A DNA stretch of 64,000 bases from Gammaproteobacteria bacterium (GTDB taxonomy: Bacteria; Pseudomonadota; Gammaproteobacteria; UBA4575), in contig WTFY01000002.1 in NCBI GenBank assembly GCA_011523795.1, positions 186,001 through 250,000 on the forward strand, read 5' to 3'. The notes beneath the pieces were generated by a model that was not told where the DNA came from, made no database searches, and saw only the letters and a program-made list of their open reading frames with translations. Made by a program: the position numbers and the translations under genes. This document shows positions 18,673 through 29,570 of the stretch, piece after piece; positions within the stretch are counted from its first letter, which is position 1, and each line of letters opens with the position of its first letter.

Positions 18673-18710
18673 TCATGACTGAAACTTGCCTGTAAGCAGG
18701 CGGCCTGTTC

Positions 18711-19988
18711 ATGCAACCGATCGATTCCCATCTGCGGTCATTTTTTGAGCCATTCAATTCCGTTTCCCGGTACGTCGTAGCCTTCAGTGGCGGCATGGAC
18801 TCCACTGTCCTGCTGCACGCAATGATGCGCCAGGAGCTGCCCCTGCATGCCATTCATGTCAATCACCGCATGCACCCGGAAAGCGAGCGTTGGCAGGAGC
18901 ATTGCCATGCGATTTGCAGCCAATGGGGTATCACCGTCACGCTGATGCATGCGGATGTGGAAAAATTTCCGCAGCAGAGTCTCGAGGAAATTGCACGCCA
19001 GGCGCGTTACCGGCTGATGTCCGGTCGGCTTGGGCCGCATGAAGCGCTCGTCACGGCCCATCATCAGGATGACCAGGCTGAAACCATGTTGCTGCAACTG
19101 CTGCGCGGTGCAGGACCTGCCGGGCTCTCAGCCATGGGCAGCCGTCAGAGTCTCGGCCAGGGTCTGCATCTGCGTCCGCTACTCGGGTTTCCCAGAGAAA
19201 AATTGAAGGCCTACGCGCAGCATCATTCACTGGTATGGATCGAGGACCCTACCAATGAATCCACGCAGTTCGACCGCAATTTCCTGCGCCGCGAGATCAT
19301 GCCGGAACTCGTGCGGCGGTGGCCGGGTGCCGTTCAGACATTGTCCCGTGCGGCGGGTTTGCAGAACGAGGCGATGCAGTGTCTTCATGAGTTGGCTGGG
19401 CAGGATCTGAAGGCAGCCGTGACGGACCGGCCCCATGTACTGGATATCCGAATGCTGCGGGATCTTTCAGTTCCCAGGCTGAAAAACGCACTGCGGAGCT
19501 GGGTCCGGTCACAGGGCATGCGGGTGCCTGACAAAAAATCCCTGGATGCGAAGGTGGAAGAACTGGTTTACAGGCAGGATCTGAACTCGGCTCCGGTACT
19601 GGCCTGGAAAGACGGGGAAATGCGCCGGTACCGGGAACGCCTGTTCCTCCTCAAGCCTTTGACGGAACATGATCCCGGCCAGTCATTCCAGTGGCGCCTG
19701 GACAGGCCCCTGGTCATCGACAGTCTCAACCTGGTTCTCCGCCATTCGGAGCTGACGCAGTACGGTGTTGTCGTACCGAAAGGCGTGAAAGAGCTTACGG
19801 TACGATTTCGAAGGGGAGGGGAACAGCTCAGACCATCTGGAGAAGTACATCACAGGTCATTGAAAAACCTGTTCCAGGAAGGAAATATCCCGCCCTGGGA
19901 AAGGGACAGGATTCCCCTCGTCTATCACGGGGACAAGCTGATTTGCGTCTTCGGCTATTGGTATGCCGACACGGAAAATCATTCCTGA
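18711..19988 (+). CDS. tilS: tRNA(Ile)-lysidine synthetase
   Basis: TilS modifies C34 of the CAU-anticodon tRNA-Ile to lysidine, so it reads AUA instead of AUG. The 425-residue protein has the PP-loop ATPase motif SGGMDS at about residues 26-31 and the HVNHRMHPES, TAHHQDDQAETMLLQLLRG and DPTNESTQFDRNFLR segments. The C-terminal substrate-binding domain includes RFRRGGEQLRP and LKNLFQE, also characteristic. The start is ATG 18711, 38 bases after accA. The order accA-tilS-pyrG-kdsA-eno is a familiar gammaproteobacterial string. Confidence 0.96.
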   Translation: MQPIDSHLRSFFEPFNSVSRYVVAFSGGMDSTVLLHAMMRQELPLHAIHVNHRMHPESERWQEHCHAICSQWGITVTLMHADVEKFPQQSLEEIARQARYRLMSGRLGPHEALVTAHHQDDQAETMLLQLLRGAGPAGLSAMGSRQSLGQGLHLRPLLGFPREKLKAYAQHHSLVWIEDPTNESTQFDRNFLRREIMPELVRRWPGAVQTLSRAAGLQNEAMQCLHELAGQDLKAAVTDRPHVLDIRMLRDLSVPRLKNALRSWVRSQGMRVPDKKSLDAKVEELVYRQDLNSAPVLAWKDGEMRRYRERLFLLKPLTEHDPGQSFQWRLDRPLVIDSLNLVLRHSELTQYGVVVPKGVKELTVRFRRGGEQLRPSGEVHHRSLKNLFQEGNIPPWERDRIPLVYHGDKLICVFGYWYADTENHS

Positions 19989-20048
19989 GTCATGCAAATT
20001 GAAGTCCGCATGCACTGGAAAAAGTCTTGCAGCTTTGCTAGGCTCTAG

Positions 20049-21818
<1,770 letters not shown>

Positions 21819-21832
21819 TCCATCAGACAGCC

Positions 21833-22669
21833 ATGAAGCTGTGTGGTGCTGAAGTGGGTCTGGACCGTCCCTTCTTCCTGATTGCAGGGCCGTGTGTCGT
21901 GGAGAGCCTGGAACTTGCACGGGATACTGCAGGCAGGCTGAAGGAAATCACCTCGGCGCTGGACATCCCCTTCATCTACAAGTCTTCTTTCGACAAGGCA
22001 AACCGCACTTCCGCTGACAGTTTCAGGGGCCTGGGGATAGAAAAGGGGCTGCAGATTCTTGCACAGGTCAAGGCAGAACTTGGCGTACCTGTCTTGACGG
22101 ATGTGCATGAAGATACTCCCCTGCAGGAAGTCGTGGAAGTCGTCGATGTCTTGCAGACCCCCGCATTTTTATGTCGCCAGACGAATTTCATCCAGCGCGT
22201 TGCAGCATGCGGATGTCCGGTCAACATCAAAAAGGGCCAGTTCCTGTCTCCGGGAGAAATGCGCCATGTGGTGGACAAGGCGAGGGCACAGGGAAACCGG
22301 GAGATCCTGGTGTGCGAGCGCGGCGTATCCTTCGGGTACAACAACCTGGTTTCGGACATGCGTTCCCTTGCAATCCTGAGAGAAACCGGCTGTCCTGTAG
22401 TATTTGACGCCACGCATTCTGTACAATTGCCCGGCGCTGGCGCCGACAGTTCCGGTGGCCAGCGGGAGTTTGTACCGCTGCTGGCACGTGCCGCTGTGGC
22501 TTGCGGCATCTCGGGCCTGTTCATGGAGACCCATCCGGATCCGGAAATTGCAAAAAGTGACGGACCCAATTCCTGGCCCCTGGGGAAAATGAAATCCCTG
22601 TTGCGCGGGCTTCAGGAGATAGACCAGGCCGTGAAGCGGGGCGACCTGATCGACGAACCGGCAGCATGA
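21833..22669 (+). CDS. kdsA: 3-Deoxy-D-manno-octulosonate 8-phosphate synthase
   Basis: KdsA condenses phosphoenolpyruvate and arabinose 5-phosphate to Kdo-8-phosphate, precursor of the LPS inner-core sugar Kdo. The 278-residue product shows [16 protein letters not shown], the substrate loop [34 protein letters not shown] and [12 protein letters not shown]. The length is typical. The start is ATG 21833, 14 bases after pyrG. PEP is produced by enolase, encoded immediately downstream, an association widely conserved in gammaproteobacteria. Confidence 0.97.
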   Translation: MKLCGAEVGLDRPFFLIAGPCVVESLELARDTAGRLKEITSALDIPFIYKSSFDKANRTSADSFRGLGIEKGLQILAQVKAELGVPVLTDVHEDTPLQEVVEVVDVLQTPAFLCRQTNFIQRVAACGCPVNIKKGQFLSPGEMRHVVDKARAQGNREILVCERGVSFGYNNLVSDMRSLAILRETGCPVVFDATHSVQLPGAGADSSGGQREFVPLLARAAVACGISGLFMETHPDPEIAKSDGPNSWPLGKMKSLLRGLQEIDQAVKRGDLIDEPAA

Positions 22670-23992
<1,323 letters not shown>

Positions 23993-23996
23993 GCCA

Positions 23997-24293
23997 TTGA
24001 GGACACTCGTAATTTTCATGGCCCTGTTGCTGCTGCTGATGCAGTACAAGCTCTGGTTCGGTGAAGGAAGTTTCCGCGAGGGGCTGGAGTTGAGCCGCAC
24101 GGTTGCCGAGCAGGAACTCAAGAACGACCTGGCCAGCCAACGCAACGATGTCCTCGCTGCAGAAGTAGAGGAACTGAAAACCGGACTTGAATCCGTAGAG
24201 GAACGTGCAAGAAGCGAGCTGGGGATGGTCAAGAAAAACGAGACTTTCATCCAGATTCTGGAGAGCCGACCTGAAGATAACGACAGAGAATGA
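23997..24293 (+). CDS. ftsB: Cell division protein FtsB
   Basis: FtsB is a small bitopic inner-membrane protein of the FtsQLB divisome complex. The 98-residue product has one N-terminal membrane helix (about residues 4-16) ending in the conserved QYKLWFGEGS. A periplasmic coiled coil follows (about 25-70) and then SELGMVKKNETFIQI. The open frame runs back into eno, but TTG 23997 gives 22 residues up to and including WFG, exactly as in the E. coli protein, so TTG is favoured over ATG 24018, which would cut the membrane helix. It starts four bases after the eno stop. Its TGA overlaps an ATG at 24290 that looks like the intended ispD start. Confidence 0.9.
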   Translation: MRTLVIFMALLLLLMQYKLWFGEGSFREGLELSRTVAEQELKNDLASQRNDVLAAEVEELKTGLESVEERARSELGMVKKNETFIQILESRPEDNDRE

Positions 24294-25014
24294 TCGCTGC
24301 CAGCAAAACTGCTGGGCCATCGTTTGTGCCGCAGGGTCGGGTCTGCGGATGGGAATGGATGTCCCCAAGCAATACCTCCCGCTGGGCGATGCCACTGTGC
24401 TGGAAGCAAGCCTCTCCTGTTTTCTGCATCACCCGCGGGTCACGGCTGTGGTGGTAGCCTTGCCGGCTTGTGATGAAAGGTGGTCTGGACTGAAGGTTTC
24501 ATCCGACCGGTGCATCCATGTCGCAGAAGGCGGGCCAAGCCGGGCGCAATCCGTTCTCAACGCGCTGGAGACGGTGCAGGGCATGGCTGGCGCAGACGAT
24601 TACGTGCTGATTCATGATGCAGCACGACCTTGCCTTGACTACTCGGACCTGGACCGCCTCATCCGTGAAGGGATTGCCGATGAGACCGGTGCAATCTTGG
24701 CCACACCCGTTTGCGACACGATCAAGCGGGTGCGATCGACCGGTGATTTCCGGGAAGTGGTCCAAACCGTAGACCGTTCCCGCCTGTGGAAGGCCCTGAC
24801 CCCGCAGATGTTTCGGGTCCGTGTACTCGATGAAGCCTTGCGTTCCTGCCTCCGGGGCAGCCTGGCCGTGACCGATGATGCCTCGGCAGTCGAGGCGATC
24901 GGACATCGTGTAAAGATCGTCGAGGGGCGAAGTGACAATATCAAAATAACCCGGCAGGAAGATATCCGGCTGGCGGAATCGATAATGCGGCATATCAGGA
25001 ACCGGCCCGGGTGA
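24205..25014 (+). CDS. ispD: 2-C-Methyl-D-erythritol 4-phosphate cytidylyltransferase (start abnormal)
   Basis: IspD couples MEP with CTP to CDP-ME in the MEP pathway. The core is intact: WAIVCAAGSGLRMG (nucleotide binding), VPKQYLPLG, EGGPSRAQSVLNAL, VLIHDAARPCL, LWKALTPQMFR, TDDASAVEAIG and DNIKITRQED. The start is the problem. The only in-frame standard start is GTG 24205, which adds about 36 unconserved residues and overlaps ftsB by 89 bases. An ATG at 24290, overlapping the ftsB stop as ATGA, is one frame off. One additional A in the AAAA run at 24305-24308 would join it to the core, giving an ordinary IspD N-terminus. The annotated start should be treated as provisional; the protein identity is secure. 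Confidence 0.88.
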   Translation: MQEASWGWSRKTRLSSRFWRADLKITTENDRCQQNCWAIVCAAGSGLRMGMDVPKQYLPLGDATVLEASLSCFLHHPRVTAVVVALPACDERWSGLKVSSDRCIHVAEGGPSRAQSVLNALETVQGMAGADDYVLIHDAARPCLDYSDLDRLIREGIADETGAILATPVCDTIKRVRSTGDFREVVQTVDRSRLWKALTPQMFRVRVLDEALRSCLRGSLAVTDDASAVEAIGHRVKIVEGRSDNIKITRQEDIRLAESIMRHIRNRPG

Positions 25015-25069
25015 GAAGGGTTTCGGTCGGGACTTCGCGGTTTCCGGGATATGCCATGATCATGGGGGC

Positions 25070-25564
25070 ATGATGACTGTGAGAGTGGGTTTTGGCTATG
25101 ACACGCATGGCTTTTGCGAGGGTGATCATATTGTGATAGGCGGGGAAAGAATCCAGTTCTCCCATGGCATCGACGCACATTCGGATGGAGATGTACTGCT
25201 GCATGCGATTTGCGATGCCGTGCTGGGTGCTGCGGGACTGGGTGATATCGGCCAGCATTTCCCGGACAGCCAAAGCAGGTACCGGGACGTGGAGAGTACG
25301 CGCCTGCTTGAGGATGTGATGCAAAAGATAGAAGACAGGTATTGGGTCGGGAATGTAGACTGTACCGTCGTGCTGGAACGGCCCAAGCTGGCAAGATATA
25401 TCGATGCCATGAAATCGAACATCGGCAGGATTTTGAAAATTTCGGCAAGTCAGGTCAATCTCAAGGCCACGACCAGTGAGGGCATGGGTTTCATCGGCCG
25501 AGGCGAAGGCGTGGCCGCATTCGCGGTGGTGCTGCTGCAACAGCATTCGCCGGCCGGTTCCTGA
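25070..25564 (+). CDS. ispF: 2-C-Methyl-D-erythritol 2,4-cyclodiphosphate synthase
   Basis: IspF cyclises CDP-ME 2-phosphate to MEcPP with release of CMP. The 164-residue product has the metal-binding RVGFGYDTHGF (Asp/His) near the N-terminus. It also has the signature SHGIDAHSDGDVLLHAICDAVLGAAGLGDIG in its usual place (quoted here in full as pattern, key residues His and Asp of HSDGDV), then HFPDS and TTSEGMGFIGRGEG at the C-terminus. The start is ATG 25070, with a second in-frame ATG at 25073. It follows ispD by 55 bases. Confidence 0.97.
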   Translation: MMTVRVGFGYDTHGFCEGDHIVIGGERIQFSHGIDAHSDGDVLLHAICDAVLGAAGLGDIGQHFPDSQSRYRDVESTRLLEDVMQKIEDRYWVGNVDCTVVLERPKLARYIDAMKSNIGRILKISASQVNLKATTSEGMGFIGRGEGVAAFAVVLLQQHSPAGS

Positions 25565-25575
25565 ACCCTGAAGGA

Positions 25576-27510
25576 ATGTTGCCCAGCGAAAAGATTTTCA
25601 GCCCGGGCGGCTTGCTGTCTGAACGCCTGGCGCATTTCCGTTACCGGCCACAGCAGGAGAGGATGAGCGTGTCCGTCGAAGCTGCACTGAGACAGCGTGG
25701 GCGACTCATCATTGAGGCAGGCACCGGTGTCGGGAAGACCTTTGCCTACCTGGTCCCCGCACTCCTGTCCGGACAGAAAGTGGTCGTCTCCACCGGTACC
25801 CGGCATTTGCAGGACCAGCTGTATTTCAAGGATCTTCCAGCCGTTCTGGACATAGTCGAGACGCCCGTGTCCACGGCATTGCTGAAGGGCCGGGCGAATT
25901 ACCTTTGCGTATACCGCCTGGAGCACCATGCGCCTCGCGCCCTGGCCCATGTGCGCCGGGGCGCGAGGAATTACCAGTCCATCCTGGACTGGTCCCGGGT
26001 GACCCGCACAGGAGAGATAGCCGAGGTGAATTCGGTCGGCGAGGAAGACCCCGTATGGCCAAGTGTCACCTCGACTGTCGAAAACTGCCTCGGCAGCGAA
26101 TGCCCGAGTTACCAGAAGTGTCACGTGGTTAAGGCCAGGAGGAAGGCCCTGCAGGCCGATGTCGTCGTGATCAATCATCACCTGTTCTTTTCCGACCTGA
26201 CCCTGAAGCAGGAAGGGTTTGGCGATCTGCTGCCGGAAGCCGATGCGTTCATCCTGGATGAGGCGCACCAGTTGCCGGAACTTGCCAGCACTTTTCTGGC
26301 GACGACCACCAGCGGCCGACAGCTCAGGCATCTGTGTGAGGACGTGACCGCGGCACAGCTTGAAGAGGCGCCCGATTCCGTGGACGTTCGTGAAACGGTG
26401 GATTCCGTTCAGAAATCGGCAGCTGATTTCCAGCTTGCACTGGCAGGTGGCAAGGAACGAAGGCTGTGGCAAGAAGCGGTCGGGGCGGGAGACGTCGAGG
26501 ACGGTTTTGGCCGGCTTTGCTCGGCACTGTGCCAGCTGTCAGGGAAACTGGCCGGGCTGAGTGATCGGGGCAGTGCGCTGGCTCGTTGCGCACAACGTTG
26601 TGAAAGACACGTGCAGCATTTTGAGGGCATCCTGGAAGAGGAGGAAGGAACGGTACGCTGGCTCGAATGCCAGCAGAAGGATTTCAAGCTTCACAGCACT
26701 CCGCTCGATACGGCCAACCTGTTCCAGGACCTGATTGCGCGCTATGAGAGCAGCTGGATTTTCACATCCGCAACCCTGGCTGTGAATTCTGGATTTGACC
26801 ATTTCCAGCAGCAACTCGGATTTCTCGATGCAGAAACCATCCTGCTGGACAGTCCGTATGACTATGAGGCCAATACACGCCTGTTCCTGCCGGCCATTTC
26901 TGTAGACCCGGGTCATGACGAGTATACCGCTTGCGTGGTGAATGCCGTGTTGCCAATCCTGGAAGTCAACAAGGGACGCGCATTCCTGCTGTTCAGCAGC
27001 CATCGCGCACTGCGTACGGCGGCAGCGATCCTGCAGGGCAACAACCGTTTCAACCTGCTGGTACAGGGTGAGTCTCCACGAAGGGAGTTACTTGAACGGT
27101 TCGTGAGGACGGAGCATGCAGTACTCCTGGGGACCAGCAGTTTTTGGGAAGGGGTGGATATCCGTGGGAGTGCCCTGAGCTGCGTCGTTATCGACAAGCT
27201 GCCCTTTGCAGCCCCGGATGACCCGGTTCTGGCTGGCCGCCTGCAGGCGCTGCGGCGGCAGGGAGAAAACCCGTTCATGCATTACCAGTTGCCGCAGGCC
27301 GTTCTTGCACTGAAACAGGGCGTAGGCAGGCTCATCCGCGACGAGGCCGATTACGGTGTAGTGACCCTATGCGATCCTAGGCTGACTGCCAGGCCGTATG
27401 GAAAATCGTTTGTCGAAAGCCTGCCGAACATGCCCCGTACTTCAAGTCTGGACGAGGTCATGCAATTCCTGCAGCAACGGGATTCCGCGGATGAAGCACC
27501 TTTGCATTGA
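25576..27510 (+). CDS. DinG/YoaA-family ATP-dependent DNA helicase with Fe-S cluster
   Basis: A 644-residue superfamily 2 helicase of the XPD/DinG type. Walker A is IEAGTGVGKTFAYL (about residues 46-59) and the DEAH box is FILDEAHQLPE (about 219). Four cysteines lie where the Fe-S cluster sits in this family: one in NYLCVYR (about 112) and three in NCLGSECPSYQKC (about 170-182). The C-terminal motor domain has ILLDSPYDYE, LFSSHRALRTA, GTSSFWEGVDIRG and the arginine-finger motif QGVGRLIRDEADYG. YoaA is preferred to DinG by length and context (tsaB neighbour, as yoaA-tsaB in E. coli). The likely role is unwinding of replication or repair intermediates. The start is ATG 25576; the 3' end overlaps tsaB by 20 bases. 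Confidence 0.9.
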   Translation: MLPSEKIFSPGGLLSERLAHFRYRPQQERMSVSVEAALRQRGRLIIEAGTGVGKTFAYLVPALLSGQKVVVSTGTRHLQDQLYFKDLPAVLDIVETPVSTALLKGRANYLCVYRLEHHAPRALAHVRRGARNYQSILDWSRVTRTGEIAEVNSVGEEDPVWPSVTSTVENCLGSECPSYQKCHVVKARRKALQADVVVINHHLFFSDLTLKQEGFGDLLPEADAFILDEAHQLPELASTFLATTTSGRQLRHLCEDVTAAQLEEAPDSVDVRETVDSVQKSAADFQLALAGGKERRLWQEAVGAGDVEDGFGRLCSALCQLSGKLAGLSDRGSALARCAQRCERHVQHFEGILEEEEGTVRWLECQQKDFKLHSTPLDTANLFQDLIARYESSWIFTSATLAVNSGFDHFQQQLGFLDAETILLDSPYDYEANTRLFLPAISVDPGHDEYTACVVNAVLPILEVNKGRAFLLFSSHRALRTAAAILQGNNRFNLLVQGESPRRELLERFVRTEHAVLLGTSSFWEGVDIRGSALSCVVIDKLPFAAPDDPVLAGRLQALRRQGENPFMHYQLPQAVLALKQGVGRLIRDEADYGVVTLCDPRLTARPYGKSFVESLPNMPRTSSLDEVMQFLQQRDSADEAPLH

Positions 27511-28183
27511 AACCTCTACGGAGTGCTGTTCCGTGGCACTGTGCATGGACGGCGAGATCATCAGTGAAAGCGAAGTGGCACCGAACCGGCACAACGAGAT
27601 TGTATTGCCGATGTGTGAACGCATTCTGGCGAAGGCCCAGGCGAGCCTGGACCAGCTGGATGCCATCGCTTTCGGTCGGGGCCCAGGTGCGTTTACAGGA
27701 GTACGTCTCGCCGCCAGCGTGGCCCAGGGTATTGCCATGGCAAGGGACCTGCCTGTGGTTCCGGTCTCATCGCTGGCGGCTCTGGCACAAGCTGCCTACA
27801 CCCGGCAAAAGGCATCACAGGTTCTGGCCTGTATTGATGCCCGCATGCAGGAAGTCTATTTTGCCCTGTACCAGCTGGATGAAAATAAAATCATGCAGTT
27901 GACTGGCCGGGAACAGGTCGGCAAGCCCGAATTGATCGATGTGGAAGTCGACAAGCATTGCATCGGGTACGGATCAGGGTGGAAAGTGTATGCCAGGGCC
28001 TTGCTGGACCGTTGTAGAACGGACCTGGCATTCGATGCGAACGTGACTCCCCAGGCCGAGCACGTTGCATGTCTGGCGGAACATTACTTTAACCAGGGGC
28101 TTGCTGTTTCCGCGACAGAGGCGATTCCAGTCTACGTGCGCGATAACGTGGCGAGCAAGCCGAAAAAAAAGAAGATAGGCTGA
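27491..28183 (+). CDS. tsaB: tRNA threonylcarbamoyladenosine biosynthesis protein TsaB
   Basis: TsaB pairs with TsaD and TsaE to put threonylcarbamoyl on A37 of ANN-decoding tRNAs. The 230-residue protein begins KHLCIETSTECCSVAL, the actin-like ATPase fold entry. It contains the family signature FGRGPGAFTGVRLAASVAQGIA (around residues 66-87; Gly-Pro-Gly and FTGVR are the key residues), then VVPVSSLAALAQ and a conserved CIDARMQEVYFA. The start is ATG 27491, overlapping the helicase gene. The C-terminus is a run of lysines (KPKKKKIG). The helicase-tsaB pair is a common gammaproteobacterial arrangement. Confidence 0.94.
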   Translation: MKHLCIETSTECCSVALCMDGEIISESEVAPNRHNEIVLPMCERILAKAQASLDQLDAIAFGRGPGAFTGVRLAASVAQGIAMARDLPVVPVSSLAALAQAAYTRQKASQVLACIDARMQEVYFALYQLDENKIMQLTGREQVGKPELIDVEVDKHCIGYGSGWKVYARALLDRCRTDLAFDANVTPQAEHVACLAEHYFNQGLAVSATEAIPVYVRDNVASKPKKKKIG

Positions 28184-28231
28184 CTGCCCGCATTCTGCGA
28201 CGTGCACACCGGCGCCTCGTCACTGCGGTTT

Positions 28232-28240
28232 TGCTACAAT
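28232..28240 (+). promoter_or_regulatory. Extended -10 (TGcTACAAT) 6 nt before ATG
   Basis: TGCTACAAT ends at 28240, followed by gcgcga and the ATG at 28247. Transcription would start at or next to the initiation codon, so the mRNA would be leaderless. There is no Shine-Dalgarno and no clear -35, as is usual for extended -10 promoters. Confidence 0.5.
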
Positions 28241-28246
28241 GCGCGA

Positions 28247-28564
28247 ATGGTACGCGTGTACAGCGAACCCAGCCCGGTGTTCATTTATCATCTCAGGGAC
28301 CTCCTTGAGGGGAAGGGCATTGCCGTGATCATCAGGAATGAGCTGCTGGCAGGCGGTGTCGGAGAACTTCCACCTACCGAGGTCTGGCCCGAGCTCTGGG
28401 TGGTGGAAAAAGAAGACAGCCAGGTTGCGGAAAAAATTGTGCGTGATTTTATCGCTTCCACCAAAACCCGTACCCAAGACTGGGTTTGCTCAAGGTGCGG
28501 GGAGCGCATCGAAGGGCAGTTTGCTGCATGCTGGAACTGTGGATCAGGAAGGAACACCTCCTAG
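28247..28564 (+). CDS. Small DUF2007-type protein with C-terminal zinc ribbon
   Basis: A 105-residue soluble protein. Residues 1-70 (RVYSEPSPVFIYHLRDLLEGKGI and ELWVVEKEDSQVAEKIVRDF) resemble the DUF2007 'putative signal transducing protein' fold, an ACT-like domain of unknown function. Residues 75-105 form a four-cysteine zinc ribbon (CSRCG...CWNCG). The biochemical role is unknown. ATG 28247 is chosen because the domain starts there; GTG 28202 in the same frame lacks homologous sequence. An extended -10 lies six bases upstream, implying its own leaderless transcript. It follows tsaB by 63 bases and precedes the Tsx-like porin by 76. Confidence 0.75.
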   Translation: MVRVYSEPSPVFIYHLRDLLEGKGIAVIIRNELLAGGVGELPPTEVWPELWVVEKEDSQVAEKIVRDFIASTKTRTQDWVCSRCGERIEGQFAACWNCGSGRNTS

Positions 28565-28640
28565 AGGACGCATTGGGATCCCCGATATCCTGCAGCAGGT
28601 CCTCAGCCCTGTCTGAGCCGGGTATTCCGTCCCATCGGCG

Positions 28641-29423
28641 ATGAGCGGTTTTCGGCAGGTCTTTTACCGGTGCATGCTAGCATTGCTGGCCTGTGCATGG
28701 ATGCCACCGGCCTTCGCATCCGGGTGGAGCGTTACCGAACTGCACGTACAGTATGGAAACCTGGATGTGCCGAAGTTTGAGGGGGGAGGTCATGCCTACC
28801 ACCTGATTTACACGCTGCAGCGTGCCAACGGGTGGAAATACGGCGACAATTTTTTCTTCATCGATGTACTCGATTCCAGGAGCTCGGGGTTTCAGGATTT
28901 CGACCTGTACGCAGAGTGGTACTCAAATCTGAGTCTTGGCAGGATCACGGGCAGGGAACTGACTGCCGGGGTCATTTCGGATTTCGGGTTCATTCTGGGC
29001 CTTAACTGGGCCCGCGATGCAAAAGTCCGGAAATTCCTTCCGGGCATTCGGCTGGCTTTGGACATCAAGGGATTTTCATTCGCGAACCTGGATATCATGG
29101 CCTATATCGATGACAGCCGGGGAGTCTCTTCCGGAGGCGCGCCAAAAGAGCATGACGCCTTCATCGTAGATTTCAATTTCGCGCGGCCTTTCAGGGTCGG
29201 GGGCTCCAGTTTCAGTATTGAAGGACACGTGGAGTACGTGGGGGAGCGCAAGAACGAGTTCGGTGACAGGGTCGCGGAATGGGTGCTGGCCCAACCGCAG
29301 TTCCGCTGGAATCCCAGCGACCGGCTTTCCCTGGGGATTGAATACCAGTACTGGATGAACAAGCTGGGTGACCGGGATACGGATGAGAACACCGTGCAGG
29401 CACTGCTTGTCTGGAAATTCTAG
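28641..29423 (+). CDS. Tsx-like outer membrane channel protein (OmpK/Tsx family)
   Basis: A 260-residue exported protein. The signal peptide runs to about residue 26 (AWMPPAFAS). The mature part is rich in alternating aromatic strands and begins GWSVTELHVQYGNLD. It contains NFFFIDVLDS, FDLYAEWYSNLSL and FSFANLDIMAYI. It ends in LLVWKF, a C-terminal Phe as expected of a beta-barrel recognised by BAM. This pattern fits the Channel_Tsx (nucleoside-specific channel) family; I recognise the family by overall layout rather than by a catalytic motif, so substrate specificity is open. The start ATG 28641 lacks a strong Shine-Dalgarno. It converges on valS, leaving 147 bases with no evident gene. Confidence 0.68.
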   Translation: MSGFRQVFYRCMLALLACAWMPPAFASGWSVTELHVQYGNLDVPKFEGGGHAYHLIYTLQRANGWKYGDNFFFIDVLDSRSSGFQDFDLYAEWYSNLSLGRITGRELTAGVISDFGFILGLNWARDAKVRKFLPGIRLALDIKGFSFANLDIMAYIDDSRGVSSGGAPKEHDAFIVDFNFARPFRVGGSSFSIEGHVEYVGERKNEFGDRVAEWVLAQPQFRWNPSDRLSLGIEYQYWMNKLGDRDTDENTVQALLVWKF

Positions 29424-29570
29424 CCTGCAAGGCATGACCGGCAAGCCCCATCGGGCAGTGCGTGCTGCTCGCCGGGTGAACTGGTGTGCAGCATGCCGGG
29501 GTGGCAAGGTGCGGTACGCACGGAGGTTCAGGCAAGGGCACCTTCCCGCTTCCGGTTCCGGCTGAAATGT

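Noticed and set aside
24290-24330. ATG 24290 read as a separate small gene
   Set aside because: Its frame gives no recognisable protein, and it sits exactly where the ispD start should be; it is better explained as the displaced ispD start.
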